Shown here piece by piece: positions 7,626 through 17,063 of a stretch of DNA of 40,873 nt (its first letter is position 1; every line of letters begins with the position of its first letter). The DNA is from Clostridiales bacterium (lineage in GTDB: Bacteria; Bacillota; Clostridia; UBA1381): assembly GCA_029219585.1 (NCBI GenBank), contig JAQXTR010000045.1, positions 1 to 40,873 of the forward strand. The letters run 5' to 3'. Position numbers and translations under genes: made by a program. The notes below the pieces were generated by a model. The model worked only from the letters and a program-made list of their open reading frames with translations, ran no database searches and was not told where the DNA came from.

Positions 7626-8282
7626 TTACATTTTTCTTTCAAGATACATACCCAACACTTCCGCTATATGCGCATGCCCATTATCATTTGGATGCAATCC
7701 ATCTGAAAAATAGTATTCACAATTACTTTTTACATTGGGCTGAAGTCCGCTTTCTGAATATAAATCCAATACGGGCAGTGAATAATATTGTGCAACTTCC
7801 TTTATTGCATCAACATAATCCTTTAAAGTTATATCTGTTTCTTTTCCGTTAATGATTTTTGAATTCTCAAGCAAGCGGTGCAACGGCGTCATAAATATAA
7901 TCGGTTTTCCTATATACTTATTCATCAAGCCCTCCATAAGCACATGACAGGCACCGTAGAATGTATTTACAGTTCTGTCATTAAATGTACCTATCGGCGC
8001 ATCGCCATGTCCATAATCATTTGTACCTCCAAAAACAACGATGGCATCTGCATCCGACTGCATCATAGGAAACCGCTTGCAAAAATCTTCATCATATATA
8101 GCAGGATCGGATTTTGTTTGTTGTCTTGCTATTCTTGTTCCGCCTATTCCATAATTGACAGCAGCCCTAAGTCCGTATTTTTCCTTGATTAGCTGATGAT
8201 ATATCTTATCCGGCGAGCTTGCGGCACAACCTTCTGTTATACTGTCACCAAGAAACAGTATTGTTTTATGTTTTAATTCCAT
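7626..8282 (-). CDS. SGNH/GDSL-family esterase (probable carbohydrate acetylesterase)
   Basis: This 218-residue, single-domain SGNH hydrolase has no signal peptide. Block I is FLGDSITEG with nucleophile S14, block II includes the glycine in YGIGGTR, block III is FGGTNDYG, and block V is DGLHPNDNGH with the catalytic Asp and His. Such enzymes hydrolyse ester groups, and beside GH1, GH130 and ManA the likely role is removing acetyl groups from imported oligosaccharides. It might partly compensate for the broken CE2-like esterase at 3744-4859, although the two differ in architecture. The ATG at 8282 has an AGGAGAG site. It lies 16 bases upstream of the TTG alternative of the phosphomutase, consistent with one operon. 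Confidence 0.88.
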   Translation of the reverse strand: MELKHKTILFLGDSITEGCAASSPDKIYHQLIKEKYGLRAAVNYGIGGTRIARQQTKSDPAIYDEDFCKRFPMMQSDADAIVVFGGTNDYGHGDAPIGTFNDRTVNTFYGACHVLMEGLMNKYIGKPIIFMTPLHRLLENSKIINGKETDITLKDYVDAIKEVAQYYSLPVLDLYSESGLQPNVKSNCEYYFSDGLHPNDNGHAHIAEVLGMYLERKM

Positions 8283-8340
8283 TTACTTTCTCTCCTGTAC
8301 TCTTTTATATGATTTATTATCGCAATATGCTTTTACAACC

Positions 8341-9294
8341 TTAATGTAATATCCTATATATGTCATCATTAAGATAATCCTCAACAATTATGTTTGAGCC
8401 GAGAGTTTCATGCAGATTTCTCTGATACTGTGCCGATTTGGGAAGTCTGCTCATTACCACAGACCCCATTTCCACTCCGGCAAGAATTTCCGCTCTGCCA
8501 TCCCCGACAACAAGAATATTTTTACCGCTTATATTTAGCTCCTCTCTAAGCTTTCGCATGACCATCTCTTTGGGAATTTTTTCTGTCCATGTCGAACCTA
8601 TTATATCTTCAACTATTTCATCTTTTCCTATTTTATAACCCAGTGTCTCAACCTCCTCATACATTCCCATGCCTTTTTCAACAACAGCTCCGGTAACGAA
8701 ATAGTTTTTAACACCATGCTCCTTTAAAAACCTCATAAACTCCATTGAACCTTTTACCTGAAATTCAGAGGGATTGTTCTTAGCTTTTTCAAGATTTTTG
8801 TCACGACAGTAACCGTTAAGAACAGCTTCATAAAGCTTAAATAACCGAGGTGTTTTATCTTTTAACAGAGTATTCATCTCATCCGTTTCCAGTAAATCGT
8901 CAAAAATTTCTTCGCCGTTCCAAATCCTGTTTATTATTTCCGAATTAGTATCCATATCACAATTCACACTTATGTTTCCCTCTTCAACGGAACGTCTAAT
9001 CGCCCACTCCATCTGAGTCAGAGCCGAAAGTCCCGCCGACTCAACACAGAATTTATCTGTTTCCGGCAATGCTTTCTTTCCGGCAGCTTCAATAAGTATT
9101 CTTTCATTTTCCTTGCTGTCAAACCCGTCACATACTCCGTTTCTAATGACATAATCCAGACAAATGCTCATAACAGGCGGCCATTCTCGTATTAAAGAAT
9201 GTGTTCCGTCAATGTCATGAAACGCATACAAAATTTCTGTACTATTAAATGGATTGATTATCAAATCCGATTCGATATTATAAGCTTTTAACAT
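8341..9294 (-). CDS. HAD-superfamily hydrolase
   Basis: This 317-residue protein has HAD motif I at FHDIDGTHSL (nucleophile D27, acid/base D29), motif II at YFVTGA (Thr), and motif IV at VVGDGRAEILAG. Motif IV carries Glu where GDxxxD enzymes have the second Asp. A large helical cap of about 170 residues lies between motifs I and II. HAD enzymes with this layout are phosphatases or phosphomutases of small metabolites. I preferred the ATG at 9294 (MLKAYNIESD), with an AAAGGA site, over the upstream TTG at 9318. It sits directly after a SIS-domain isomerase gene, and the pair probably acts on one phosphosugar. The substrate is unknown. Confidence 0.8.
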   Translation of the reverse strand: MLKAYNIESDLIINPFNSTEILYAFHDIDGTHSLIREWPPVMSICLDYVIRNGVCDGFDSKENERILIEAAGKKALPETDKFCVESAGLSALTQMEWAIRRSVEEGNISVNCDMDTNSEIINRIWNGEEIFDDLLETDEMNTLLKDKTPRLFKLYEAVLNGYCRDKNLEKAKNNPSEFQVKGSMEFMRFLKEHGVKNYFVTGAVVEKGMGMYEEVETLGYKIGKDEIVEDIIGSTWTEKIPKEMVMRKLREELNISGKNILVVGDGRAEILAGVEMGSVVMSRLPKSAQYQRNLHETLGSNIIVEDYLNDDIYRILH

Positions 9295-9357
9295 ATATAT
9301 TTCCTTTCTCGTATTCAATCATTAATATAAGTATTTGTATATCAGTCTTTTAATATT

Positions 9358-9969
9358 TTATTCAAGAGCCGAGCTATCCTCAAAAAAATATTTTTCCGCT
9401 GCGGCACAAAGATAATGGTATACCGGCAAATGATATTCCTGTACCTTATAGGTTTCTGTTTCCGGTACTCTGATTGTAACATCCGATATTTCCGACAACC
9501 TACTGTCACGTTTTCCGGTAAGGGATAATACTCTTGCTCCAACAGCTTTTGCCGTTAAGGCAGCATTTACGACATTTGCCGAATTTCCCGATGTGGACAG
9601 TCCTATTATCAAATCGTGTTCATCTGCGTATCCGTATACAAGCTGCGCATACATCATATCCGGCTTTACATCGTTAATATATGCCGACAATACTGCGATC
9701 TGACTCGGCAGTGATATTGCAGGCAATGCACCCTGAAGATTTTCTCTCAAATACTCAGGTATTCTGTTATCATCAACAGGACGCATACTCATAAAGCCCT
9801 TCATAAGTTCACTCACTATATGTTCGCTATCAGCAGCACTTCCTCCATTGCCGCACACAAGTATTTTACCCTTATTCTCATATGTTTTAATTATAAGATC
9901 AAGTGCGGCACTTATATCCTCCTTACATTCATTAAGCGCAGAATGCCTTTTTAATAATTCCTCCAACAT
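9358..9969 (-). CDS. SIS-domain phosphosugar isomerase, GmhA-like
   Basis: At about 203 residues the length and motifs match the phosphoheptose isomerase group. The phosphate-binding signature GNGGSAADSEH lies near residue 40 and STSGNSANV near residue 120. A C-terminal helix carries YHYLCAAAE. GmhA proteins isomerise sedoheptulose 7-phosphate, but many Clostridia relatives inside sugar loci act on other phosphosugars. The ATG at 9969 (MLEELLKRH) is preferred over a TTG at 9975 because the GGAGG site is at good spacing. It is followed by the HAD gene. In lipopolysaccharide-free Firmicutes a heptose role is possible for S-layer or capsule glycans but unproven here. Confidence 0.85.
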   Translation of the reverse strand: MLEELLKRHSALNECKEDISAALDLIIKTYENKGKILVCGNGGSAADSEHIVSELMKGFMSMRPVDDNRIPEYLRENLQGALPAISLPSQIAVLSAYINDVKPDMMYAQLVYGYADEHDLIIGLSTSGNSANVVNAALTAKAVGARVLSLTGKRDSRLSEISDVTIRVPETETYKVQEYHLPVYHYLCAAAEKYFFEDSSALE

Positions 9970-10050
9970 TCTCAAACATCCTCCATTTCTTGTTTTACAT
10001 GAATTTTATCTCCAAAACAGAATACTCTATAGTTTAATAAGATTTTACTT

Positions 10051-13000
10051 TTAATTTTCGTAAGGTGCCGGGAATGTCCAAATACCTTCTGCGGTTGACC
10101 ACACCCAAAGCTCACCGGTAATAGGATGAACTACCAGTGATTCAACACTTGTTCCTGCACTGGGGCCATCCTTCACTATTGATGATTTTGCGCCTGCCGC
10201 AGTTAATGTCTGAAATGATTTTCCACCATCACATGAACGTTGAACTGCCGCTTCATGCCTTATAGTATCATAGGCGCCCGTATATAGAATTTCGGGATAT
10301 CTTGGGTCTAACGCAATAGTATGAAAGAATTTAGCACCGGTAGCATCTAACCCGTTCGCGTTTTTTCCAATATTCATACTTTCATTTTTATCAACCTTAA
10401 TAATAACCGCTCCGGTATTATCATTTCCTGCAACATAATATAAAATGTCGTTTATTCCATCATACTCAACATCCCATATATGTATACCCGATCCTAACTT
10501 ATATCCGGTAGCTTGATCATACAGTATTCTTTGATCGTCTGCCAAAGCTTCGGCAAACGGATACCATGTTCTTCCGTTGTCATAGGAGCACACTATATAC
10601 TCCGCCCATCGGTAAGCACTATCTTTCCACTTTTTCACTACACCCCACAGCTCCTTGTTGTGATAGTAGTTAACAGCAACCACATTATTGCAGCCCCAAT
10701 CAGTTATTTCTTCCCAGCTTTGACCTTTATCATAGCTTATATATTCACCCGCAATAACAGTATGATTGTTTCTCGGCGACACCCAGTAGGATCTTGCTCG
10801 TCTTGCAAATCCCGTTTTAATCGGCAGCTCTTCATGTAATGTAAAAGTATTTCCGCCATCGGTGCTTATACCGATAAATCCGCCATCCGACCATGCTTTG
10901 GACATTGATGAAATAAACGTTGTTTCATCTACAGCAACAGAACCGTATGAACATCCAAAGCCGGAACCGTCTGCAGCTCGTATTGGTGTCCATGTATATC
11001 CCATATCCTTGCTTATCATACCAAGCAAATCCTGCGCTCCGATAAACAAAAGATTTGTATTGTATGGATTGAAATTAAATCTTCCCCCCGGTGGTGTTCC
11101 ACAATATCCGTTTGCGTCCCAAACAAAGGTCTTTCCTCCATTACTGCTGGAGGTTATCCAGTCACCGCCTAATGACCATACCTTGTTTTCGTCTGTCGGA
11201 TGCCATGCAAATGGGTGCTGTCTGTTATGATTAAAGAAAAAGTCCTTTGAGTTATCATACTCACATTCATTCCATGTTTTTCCGCCGTCTTTACTGTAAT
11301 AACGCCTGTTGTTATAATTAATATAGTCACGGCTGTCCACCAGCATATGATTTGGATTTGCCGGACTTACCGCTAAGTCTCTTGTTATATTTCTAACATC
11401 GGTTAAATTTGTGCGGTACGGGAATCCCGAACCTCCCGATGCTCCATTACCTATAAATTCAAAGGTTCGTCCACTGTCGGTTGAAACAAGGACACCTTGA
11501 CTGTTATTTATATATACATTATTGGGATATGTATCTATAACATCCAGACCATAAATGGGCTCATCTGAATATATGTGTTCAAAGGTTACTCCTCCGTCAG
11601 TACTTCTAAAAAATCCACGTTCATTTCCTACATATACCGTACCGTCATTTGGATTTACCTCAACAACGCTGTCTGACATATCAGCATTCACCAAAAACCA
11701 ACTCTTGCCTCCGTCCGTTGTTTTAAATAAACCGCCTACTTTATCTGTTTTTGGCTGTATCCATTCCTGGTCGTAGCCTTCATTGCTCGCAACCAACTTA
11801 TACAAATTTGACCAATATGCAACCTTGCTGCCTCCGGTTACATCGTCCTTACTTGATTTATCCCACGCAAGCTGCTTTCGAGTGTCCCTTTGTCCGTTAA
11901 ATATATATGAATATACCTGTTTCCATGAATGTCCCATATCTTCTGACAAATATATTCCGCACACAGAAGAATCCGAGAGCGAACCAATAGCAAGAACGCG
12001 ATTCTTATTGTTGGGATCAATTTTTATATCAACACATCCTGCAGCCAAAAATCCGCTTGTGCTTCTATGCCATGACTGTCCGCCGTCAGTTGATCGTACC
12101 ATACCTCCTATATCAACTCCGGCAAACAAAAGCGAGCCATCAACCGAATCGACCTCAATTGCCTGCATCCACTGTCCGCCTTCGCCTCCTGATACTCCCA
12201 TATCCCGAAGTTCCTGTGACACTCCCGGAATCTGTTTCCACACATTCCCGGCTTGATTATATGTATCGAATGTAACATACGGATTTTTGCTTGTCCATTC
12301 CTGACCATCCGTTTTTTCGTATTCATCACCTGATATGCCCCTGTAATCAGCAGCTGTTGCAAAAGTATATGAGGGTTCACCATTAATAGCCGCACCTTCC
12401 TTTGAAAATACCTTATTACTAAAACTAATCTTATATATCTTTCCTGCATCTAACTTGTCGCTATACATCACTACATGCACAAGCTTTGAGTTTACAGCAT
12501 CGACAAAAGCATGTTGAACAAGACCGGATTCTGCCTCATTGTTTACTAAAATCATATCACGATTTATATTTCCTACATCCGAATCAAACTGAAAGCTTAT
12601 CACAGGAACCTCTCCTGTCTGCACTGCCTTGTATCCTTGCGCAAGATATGCACTTGTAAGATTCATTTTAGGAAGTCCTTCTTCACAAACACGGCTTTTC
12701 ACAACAATATTGGCCGCTGTATCCGGCATTGAAAAGCAGTATACTCCGTCTGTTTGAGCCAAGCTGTCATTATTTACCGAAACACTTTCTATCTCATATC
12801 CTTTTTTAGTCTTAACATTAAGATAAATGAGGTTTCCTGCCAATCCAAATCCATCTCCTAATTCGCCATTGCCTGAGATAGCCACACTTGTACTATCAGG
12901 AATATCCATGGATATGGGTTTATAATTTGCAGACTCTACCGAAGCCATATTTCCATATAGTTCAACTTCGGGAATATTAATACCACCTAACCATGGTTTT

Positions 13001-16000
13001 ATATCTCTTATTGCTATTCTGAAGTATCTTGCTGAAGTAGGTATATCAAGCGGAAACAAATAATATGTTTGCTTTCCTCCCGTTGAATTCCATAAAATTT
13101 CAGGTCGTATTTCTGTACGAATACAGCCTTTAAGGCTCGGCGAATCATACACTTTCTTCCACGAATTATTTTCACCCGTATCACTTGCATAGATTTCCAG
13201 ACCTTCAGGCCATGGAATTACGGGTTTATTCAAATACATTGCCGGACCAAATGTATAAAAAGTGCCATCATACATAGCAGTAGCAAACTCATAATTAAGC
13301 TTAATGCTGTCTACTTCAACACTCGAAGTTGTTTCCACAGTCATAAGTGAAATATAATCACTGCCGATATTTCCGTTTATATCATAAATCGCTTTGCCGT
13401 TGTAATCTCCCATTGAGGCAACGGTAAGGTAATTCCCATCAACAGCTTCATCCGCCGCAATCGGTGTATCGGATGCAGATGATGCTATTGTAAAACTCTC
13501 TGCAGGAAGCTTTGCCATTCCCGCAACAGGAGAATAAACTCCTCTGAATTTTGCAATAGGCATTCCTAACTCTTCAAGACCTTCGGCAATGCCTGCCGCA
13601 ATCCATTTTGCCCCCTCTTCTGTAAAATGGAATGTATCGCCGTTTTGTCCTATAAAATACCCAAGCTCTGTTATTCCGCTAAATCCGATATTCGCCATTA
13701 AATCAAGACATTCCTTGTTGAAATCAATCAGGGGAATATCTCTTTCCTTTGCGATTTCACGGAATACATCCGGAAATCCCATCAGTTTAGATTCTACCAC
13801 ATAGTGAATACCATCTGCCGCCTTTTCATCAGTTGCCGCATCATATGTATCAGGCGGTGTAATTAAAACAGGGATTGCACCCTTTTGTCTTGCCATGGAA
13901 ACAAACTGATTAATATAACACTTAAAATCCTCCTTAGTTCCGTAATTAGGATCATTTGTTCCCAGCTGAATTAAAACATAATCACCTTTTTGCAGCTTGT
14001 TTGCAAGCTGTCCTATTCTATCCTCGCGGCTTGTAAGAAATTCAAATGCTGACATACCGCTTCTTGCCAAAGAATTATCAATCGTTACATTACTTAAAAA
14101 TTCTTCTCTAATCACCTGCCCCCAGCCGGTTATACCATAATAACTATCCTGATAAGCTTTGTCATACGTCTGACAAATCGAATCCCCTATTGTTCGGATT
14201 GTGACTCTTGCATCATCTTCCAACACATCAAGTGATTCCTCATGCATCGCAAGCGGTGTAACTGTATCATTTGATAACACGAATAATTTAAGCTTGTCAG
14301 CATCTCCGACTTCTAAATTTAATTTAACCTTGTTGCTTGTAATAGGAGCAATTTTTACCTTTGCGAGCACTTCATTCTTGTAAAGAGCCGCATAAAGCTT
14401 TGCCCCTTGAGTCATTTCATTGATGTCTATATTAACCGCATTTACCTCATAGGCTTTTTCAAGACCGTAAACACTGTTGCCATTTTCATCAACCAAACCT
14501 ATACTCAATATATCATACGGCTCTCGCATAGCTACCTTCAAATCCATGGAGGCTGCTGCAATTCGATCTCCAACCTGCACCGTTGCAGTAAGATTATCGG
14601 TTACAGTGCCAAAACCAACAGGAATTTCCTCTGTAAGCCTTCCGTATTCGTTGATATAACTTCCATTATAAGTAAGCTCTATGCCATCATAAATTGTGGA
14701 GCTAAACTTTAAATCACAGTCAACAACATCAAGTCTTTGATACTTCAACTCAATGCTGTTTTTAATTGCTTCAACCTCAATATCAGGATTTACACAAACA
14801 ACATCAATATCGTCAATGAGCATTTCTGATGTTCCGCTGATTTTTAAGTCTGCCAAACCTGTGCTTGATGCCTTGACATAGGCTGCCTTATTCTCCCATT
14901 TATTTCTGATAACAGTATCTTTAAATTGAATCTCGTCATCACCCAGGCAAAAGGAAATGTTTGAGTCCGTGTTCTGTGCAGCAGCTTTAAATGATACTCT
15001 ATAATACTCATTTTCAGTCAATGATACAGGATAAGTAATTGTCTGTCCCTCAGGAAGTCTTAGCACAGATGAATTTCTGTACTTTCTTCCGTATAAAATT
15101 TCACCATCTGACAGCCCAAAACGGCTTTTTGCCGTCTCACTTGTCATATTCATGGTACCTACGGGAATCAATCTATCATAATATCCTGTATTTTCTTCCC
15201 ATTTAAGCTTTGGCCCGTTTTGTGACGGTACAAAATCCACACACCATTCATAACCCAGTCCATTCTCCGGCATTTCAATATATGCCCAGTAAAATCCTTC
15301 CGGCCATTCCTTACTTGAACCGGATTGATAACAATTATTTACTTCAACCCAATCGGCAGTTCTTCCTATCGTTGTGTCTGAGTAACAATTTTCTATTATA
15401 CCAACATTGGTACCCTTTCCAAGTATACCGCCATCGTAATTTACAATATCCCACGATCCCTCTTTCAATTCTTCCTTAAAACCTTGTGAATAACAGCTTC
15501 TTATTTCAACCCCTTCTCCGTATACCTCACCAATCAATCCGCCGCCGCAGCCAAACTCACCTTGATTGTATCCATCGGTTCCTCTGACAAACGAGGTTGT
15601 GAAAACAATGTTTTTTGCAAAACAACGCTCAATGTCTGCATTTTCACTGATCTTAGCCACAATGCCGCCGCATATGCTGTTATACGAATCCCACCATGTG
15701 TCTATGTGAAAGCTGATATTTTCAACACCTAAATCATGTATATATGCATTACCGGATACATAAGAAAACAGAGCGTATGTGTTGTAATCATTACCGCTGA
15801 CCTCAAACTTATAATTTTTAATAATATGACCATTGCCGTCAAAATCGCCCTTAAAAGCTGTTGACTCCGTTGCACCGATGTGTGTTGTCCACTCCGTGCC
15901 GCCCAAATCTATATCCGTCATAAGCTTAAAATACATATCGGATGTATTCGACATGTCAGAAATTTTCTTTAATCCGTTTATGTCTTTAATCAAATACGGA

Positions 16001-16995
16001 TTATCAAAACATCCGTTGCCTTCCATCCCCGGTATCTCATTAAATTTTTCCCAGCTAAGGATCGGGTAACCGTCATTTATGGCATTACTGTCAGCTTCAA
16101 ACGCATTACCCAGCTCTTCAGCTTTTAATTTAAGCTCATCAAGAGTTGTCTGTGTTCCGTAATATTTCATACCATCGGCACCATAAGCATACGGCCACGG
16201 GGCTTCTGTGCCATAGTATGTGTTTGTAACATTGACATTATCTCCAATATAGCCCACTGAAGTATATGAATCCGTATAGCAGTTTCTTATATCAGAAGTT
16301 CTAAGCATCTTACCTGCAAGACCGCCTTTAATCTGCCAATACATATCCGAGCCTAAGGTCATGCCAACTGAATAACAGCTGTCCATAGTCCCGTAAAGAA
16401 AGCCTGCAATGCCGCCGACCGCGTTATATCCGCGATCTGCACTTGTTGCTCCCTCAGCAAAACCCATCCAAAAATTTTTGACAAAACATCCGGATATTTT
16501 AGAGCCTTCAAGAGCTATGCCGGTAATTGCACCGGCAGCTGTCCAATTCCAGGATAAATCATTCGAAATAATTACATCTTTAACACCAAGATTTTTAACA
16601 GTACTGCCGTTGCCTATTGCGCCGAACAAGCCTTTGGTAGTTTTTCCGTCTGCATTTGATATTTTATAATTTGATATAATATGCCCATCACCGTCAAACA
16701 CGCCCATAAAAGGATTTGACTCCAATACAACAGCACCATCATTATCGTCATATTTAAAATGGCCGATAGGTGTCCATGCTTCTCCGCCAAGATCAATGTC
16801 TGCCGTGAGTTTATAATATTTACCTGCACCGCTGTCCGTACCGCTGTTTACTGTATCTGCGAGAGCTTTAAGCTCGTCTGAATTTTCAATTAATACGGTT
16901 TCAAACGACATTCCCGCACCGCCTGCCGCCGAAATCGCAGGCATAAAACCTGCAATTATACTGAGTGTAAGTATAATACCTATTATCTTTTTCAT
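10051..16995 (-). CDS. Secreted 2314-residue GLUG / CE12-like esterase / GH74-like double-propeller protein
   Basis: A Sec signal peptide ends near residue 23 (ISAAG). Residues about 30-620 hold GLUG-type repeats with NCYS/SCYS motifs. At 625-760 there is a jelly-roll-like module, then a short module LYAALYKNEVL near 880-920. Residues about 930-1140 form an SGNH domain of the rhamnogalacturonan-acetylesterase (CE12) type: IGDSICQTYD near 937, QLGTNDPN near 1013, and DTFHFTEEGA near 1119. Residues 1165-1346 resemble a discoidin-like carbohydrate-binding module, followed by Ig-like modules to about 1547. The last 750 residues contain 12 Asp-box motifs (STDGGQSW type), the size of the tandem seven-bladed propellers of GH74. 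D1628 (in VDIGG) and D1989 (in AQDLLG) sit at equivalent points of the two halves. There is no SLH domain or LPXTG motif, so it is probably released or loosely held. Confidence 0.85.
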   Translation of the reverse strand: MKKIIGIILTLSIIAGFMPAISAAGGAGMSFETVLIENSDELKALADTVNSGTDSGAGKYYKLTADIDLGGEAWTPIGHFKYDDNDGAVVLESNPFMGVFDGDGHIISNYKISNADGKTTKGLFGAIGNGSTVKNLGVKDVIISNDLSWNWTAAGAITGIALEGSKISGCFVKNFWMGFAEGATSADRGYNAVGGIAGFLYGTMDSCYSVGMTLGSDMYWQIKGGLAGKMLRTSDIRNCYTDSYTSVGYIGDNVNVTNTYYGTEAPWPYAYGADGMKYYGTQTTLDELKLKAEELGNAFEADSNAINDGYPILSWEKFNEIPGMEGNGCFDNPYLIKDINGLKKISDMSNTSDMYFKLMTDIDLGGTEWTTHIGATESTAFKGDFDGNGHIIKNYKFEVSGNDYNTYALFSYVSGNAYIHDLGVENISFHIDTWWDSYNSICGGIVAKISENADIERCFAKNIVFTTSFVRGTDGYNQGEFGCGGGLIGEVYGEGVEIRSCYSQGFKEELKEGSWDIVNYDGGILGKGTNVGIIENCYSDTTIGRTADWVEVNNCYQSGSSKEWPEGFYWAYIEMPENGLGYEWCVDFVPSQNGPKLKWEENTGYYDRLIPVGTMNMTSETAKSRFGLSDGEILYGRKYRNSSVLRLPEGQTITYPVSLTENEYYRVSFKAAAQNTDSNISFCLGDDEIQFKDTVIRNKWENKAAYVKASSTGLADLKISGTSEMLIDDIDVVCVNPDIEVEAIKNSIELKYQRLDVVDCDLKFSSTIYDGIELTYNGSYINEYGRLTEEIPVGFGTVTDNLTATVQVGDRIAAASMDLKVAMREPYDILSIGLVDENGNSVYGLEKAYEVNAVNIDINEMTQGAKLYAALYKNEVLAKVKIAPITSNKVKLNLEVGDADKLKLFVLSNDTVTPLAMHEESLDVLEDDARVTIRTIGDSICQTYDKAYQDSYYGITGWGQVIREEFLSNVTIDNSLARSGMSAFEFLTSREDRIGQLANKLQKGDYVLIQLGTNDPNYGTKEDFKCYINQFVSMARQKGAIPVLITPPDTYDAATDEKAADGIHYVVESKLMGFPDVFREIAKERDIPLIDFNKECLDLMANIGFSGITELGYFIGQNGDTFHFTEEGAKWIAAGIAEGLEELGMPIAKFRGVYSPVAGMAKLPAESFTIASSASDTPIAADEAVDGNYLTVASMGDYNGKAIYDINGNIGSDYISLMTVETTSSVEVDSIKLNYEFATAMYDGTFYTFGPAMYLNKPVIPWPEGLEIYASDTGENNSWKKVYDSPSLKGCIRTEIRPEILWNSTGGKQTYYLFPLDIPTSARYFRIAIRDIKPWLGGINIPEVELYGNMASVESANYKPISMDIPDSTSVAISGNGELGDGFGLAGNLIYLNVKTKKGYEIESVSVNNDSLAQTDGVYCFSMPDTAANIVVKSRVCEEGLPKMNLTSAYLAQGYKAVQTGEVPVISFQFDSDVGNINRDMILVNNEAESGLVQHAFVDAVNSKLVHVVMYSDKLDAGKIYKISFSNKVFSKEGAAINGEPSYTFATAADYRGISGDEYEKTDGQEWTSKNPYVTFDTYNQAGNVWKQIPGVSQELRDMGVSGGEGGQWMQAIEVDSVDGSLLFAGVDIGGMVRSTDGGQSWHRSTSGFLAAGCVDIKIDPNNKNRVLAIGSLSDSSVCGIYLSEDMGHSWKQVYSYIFNGQRDTRKQLAWDKSSKDDVTGGSKVAYWSNLYKLVASNEGYDQEWIQPKTDKVGGLFKTTDGGKSWFLVNADMSDSVVEVNPNDGTVYVGNERGFFRSTDGGVTFEHIYSDEPIYGLDVIDTYPNNVYINNSQGVLVSTDSGRTFEFIGNGASGGSGFPYRTNLTDVRNITRDLAVSPANPNHMLVDSRDYINYNNRRYYSKDGGKTWNECEYDNSKDFFFNHNRQHPFAWHPTDENKVWSLGGDWITSSSNGGKTFVWDANGYCGTPPGGRFNFNPYNTNLLFIGAQDLLGMISKDMGYTWTPIRAADGSGFGCSYGSVAVDETTFISSMSKAWSDGGFIGISTDGGNTFTLHEELPIKTGFARRARSYWVSPRNNHTVIAGEYISYDKGQSWEEITDWGCNNVVAVNYYHNKELWGVVKKWKDSAYRWAEYIVCSYDNGRTWYPFAEALADDQRILYDQATGYKLGSGIHIWDVEYDGINDILYYVAGNDNTGAVIIKVDKNESMNIGKNANGLDATGAKFFHTIALDPRYPEILYTGAYDTIRHEAAVQRSCDGGKSFQTLTAAGAKSSIVKDGPSAGTSVESLVVHPITGELWVWSTAEGIWTFPAPYEN

Positions 16996-17063
16996 TTTAT
17001 TTATTCCCTTTCTTGCGTTAGTACTGTGTTATATTTTCCTGTCCCCGAATGAACCGAAATGTA

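Noticed and set aside
10051-16995. Sialidase assignment based on Asp-boxes
   Set aside because: The Arg triad and the FRIP motif of sialidases are not visible, and the two-propeller size with VDIGG fits GH74-like proteins better.
16996-17063. TATAAT-like sequence upstream of the 2314-residue gene as a promoter
   Set aside because: The hexamer overlaps the oxidoreductase stop codon and no acceptable -35 box lies at 16-18 bases. Co-transcription with the oxidoreductase is more likely.
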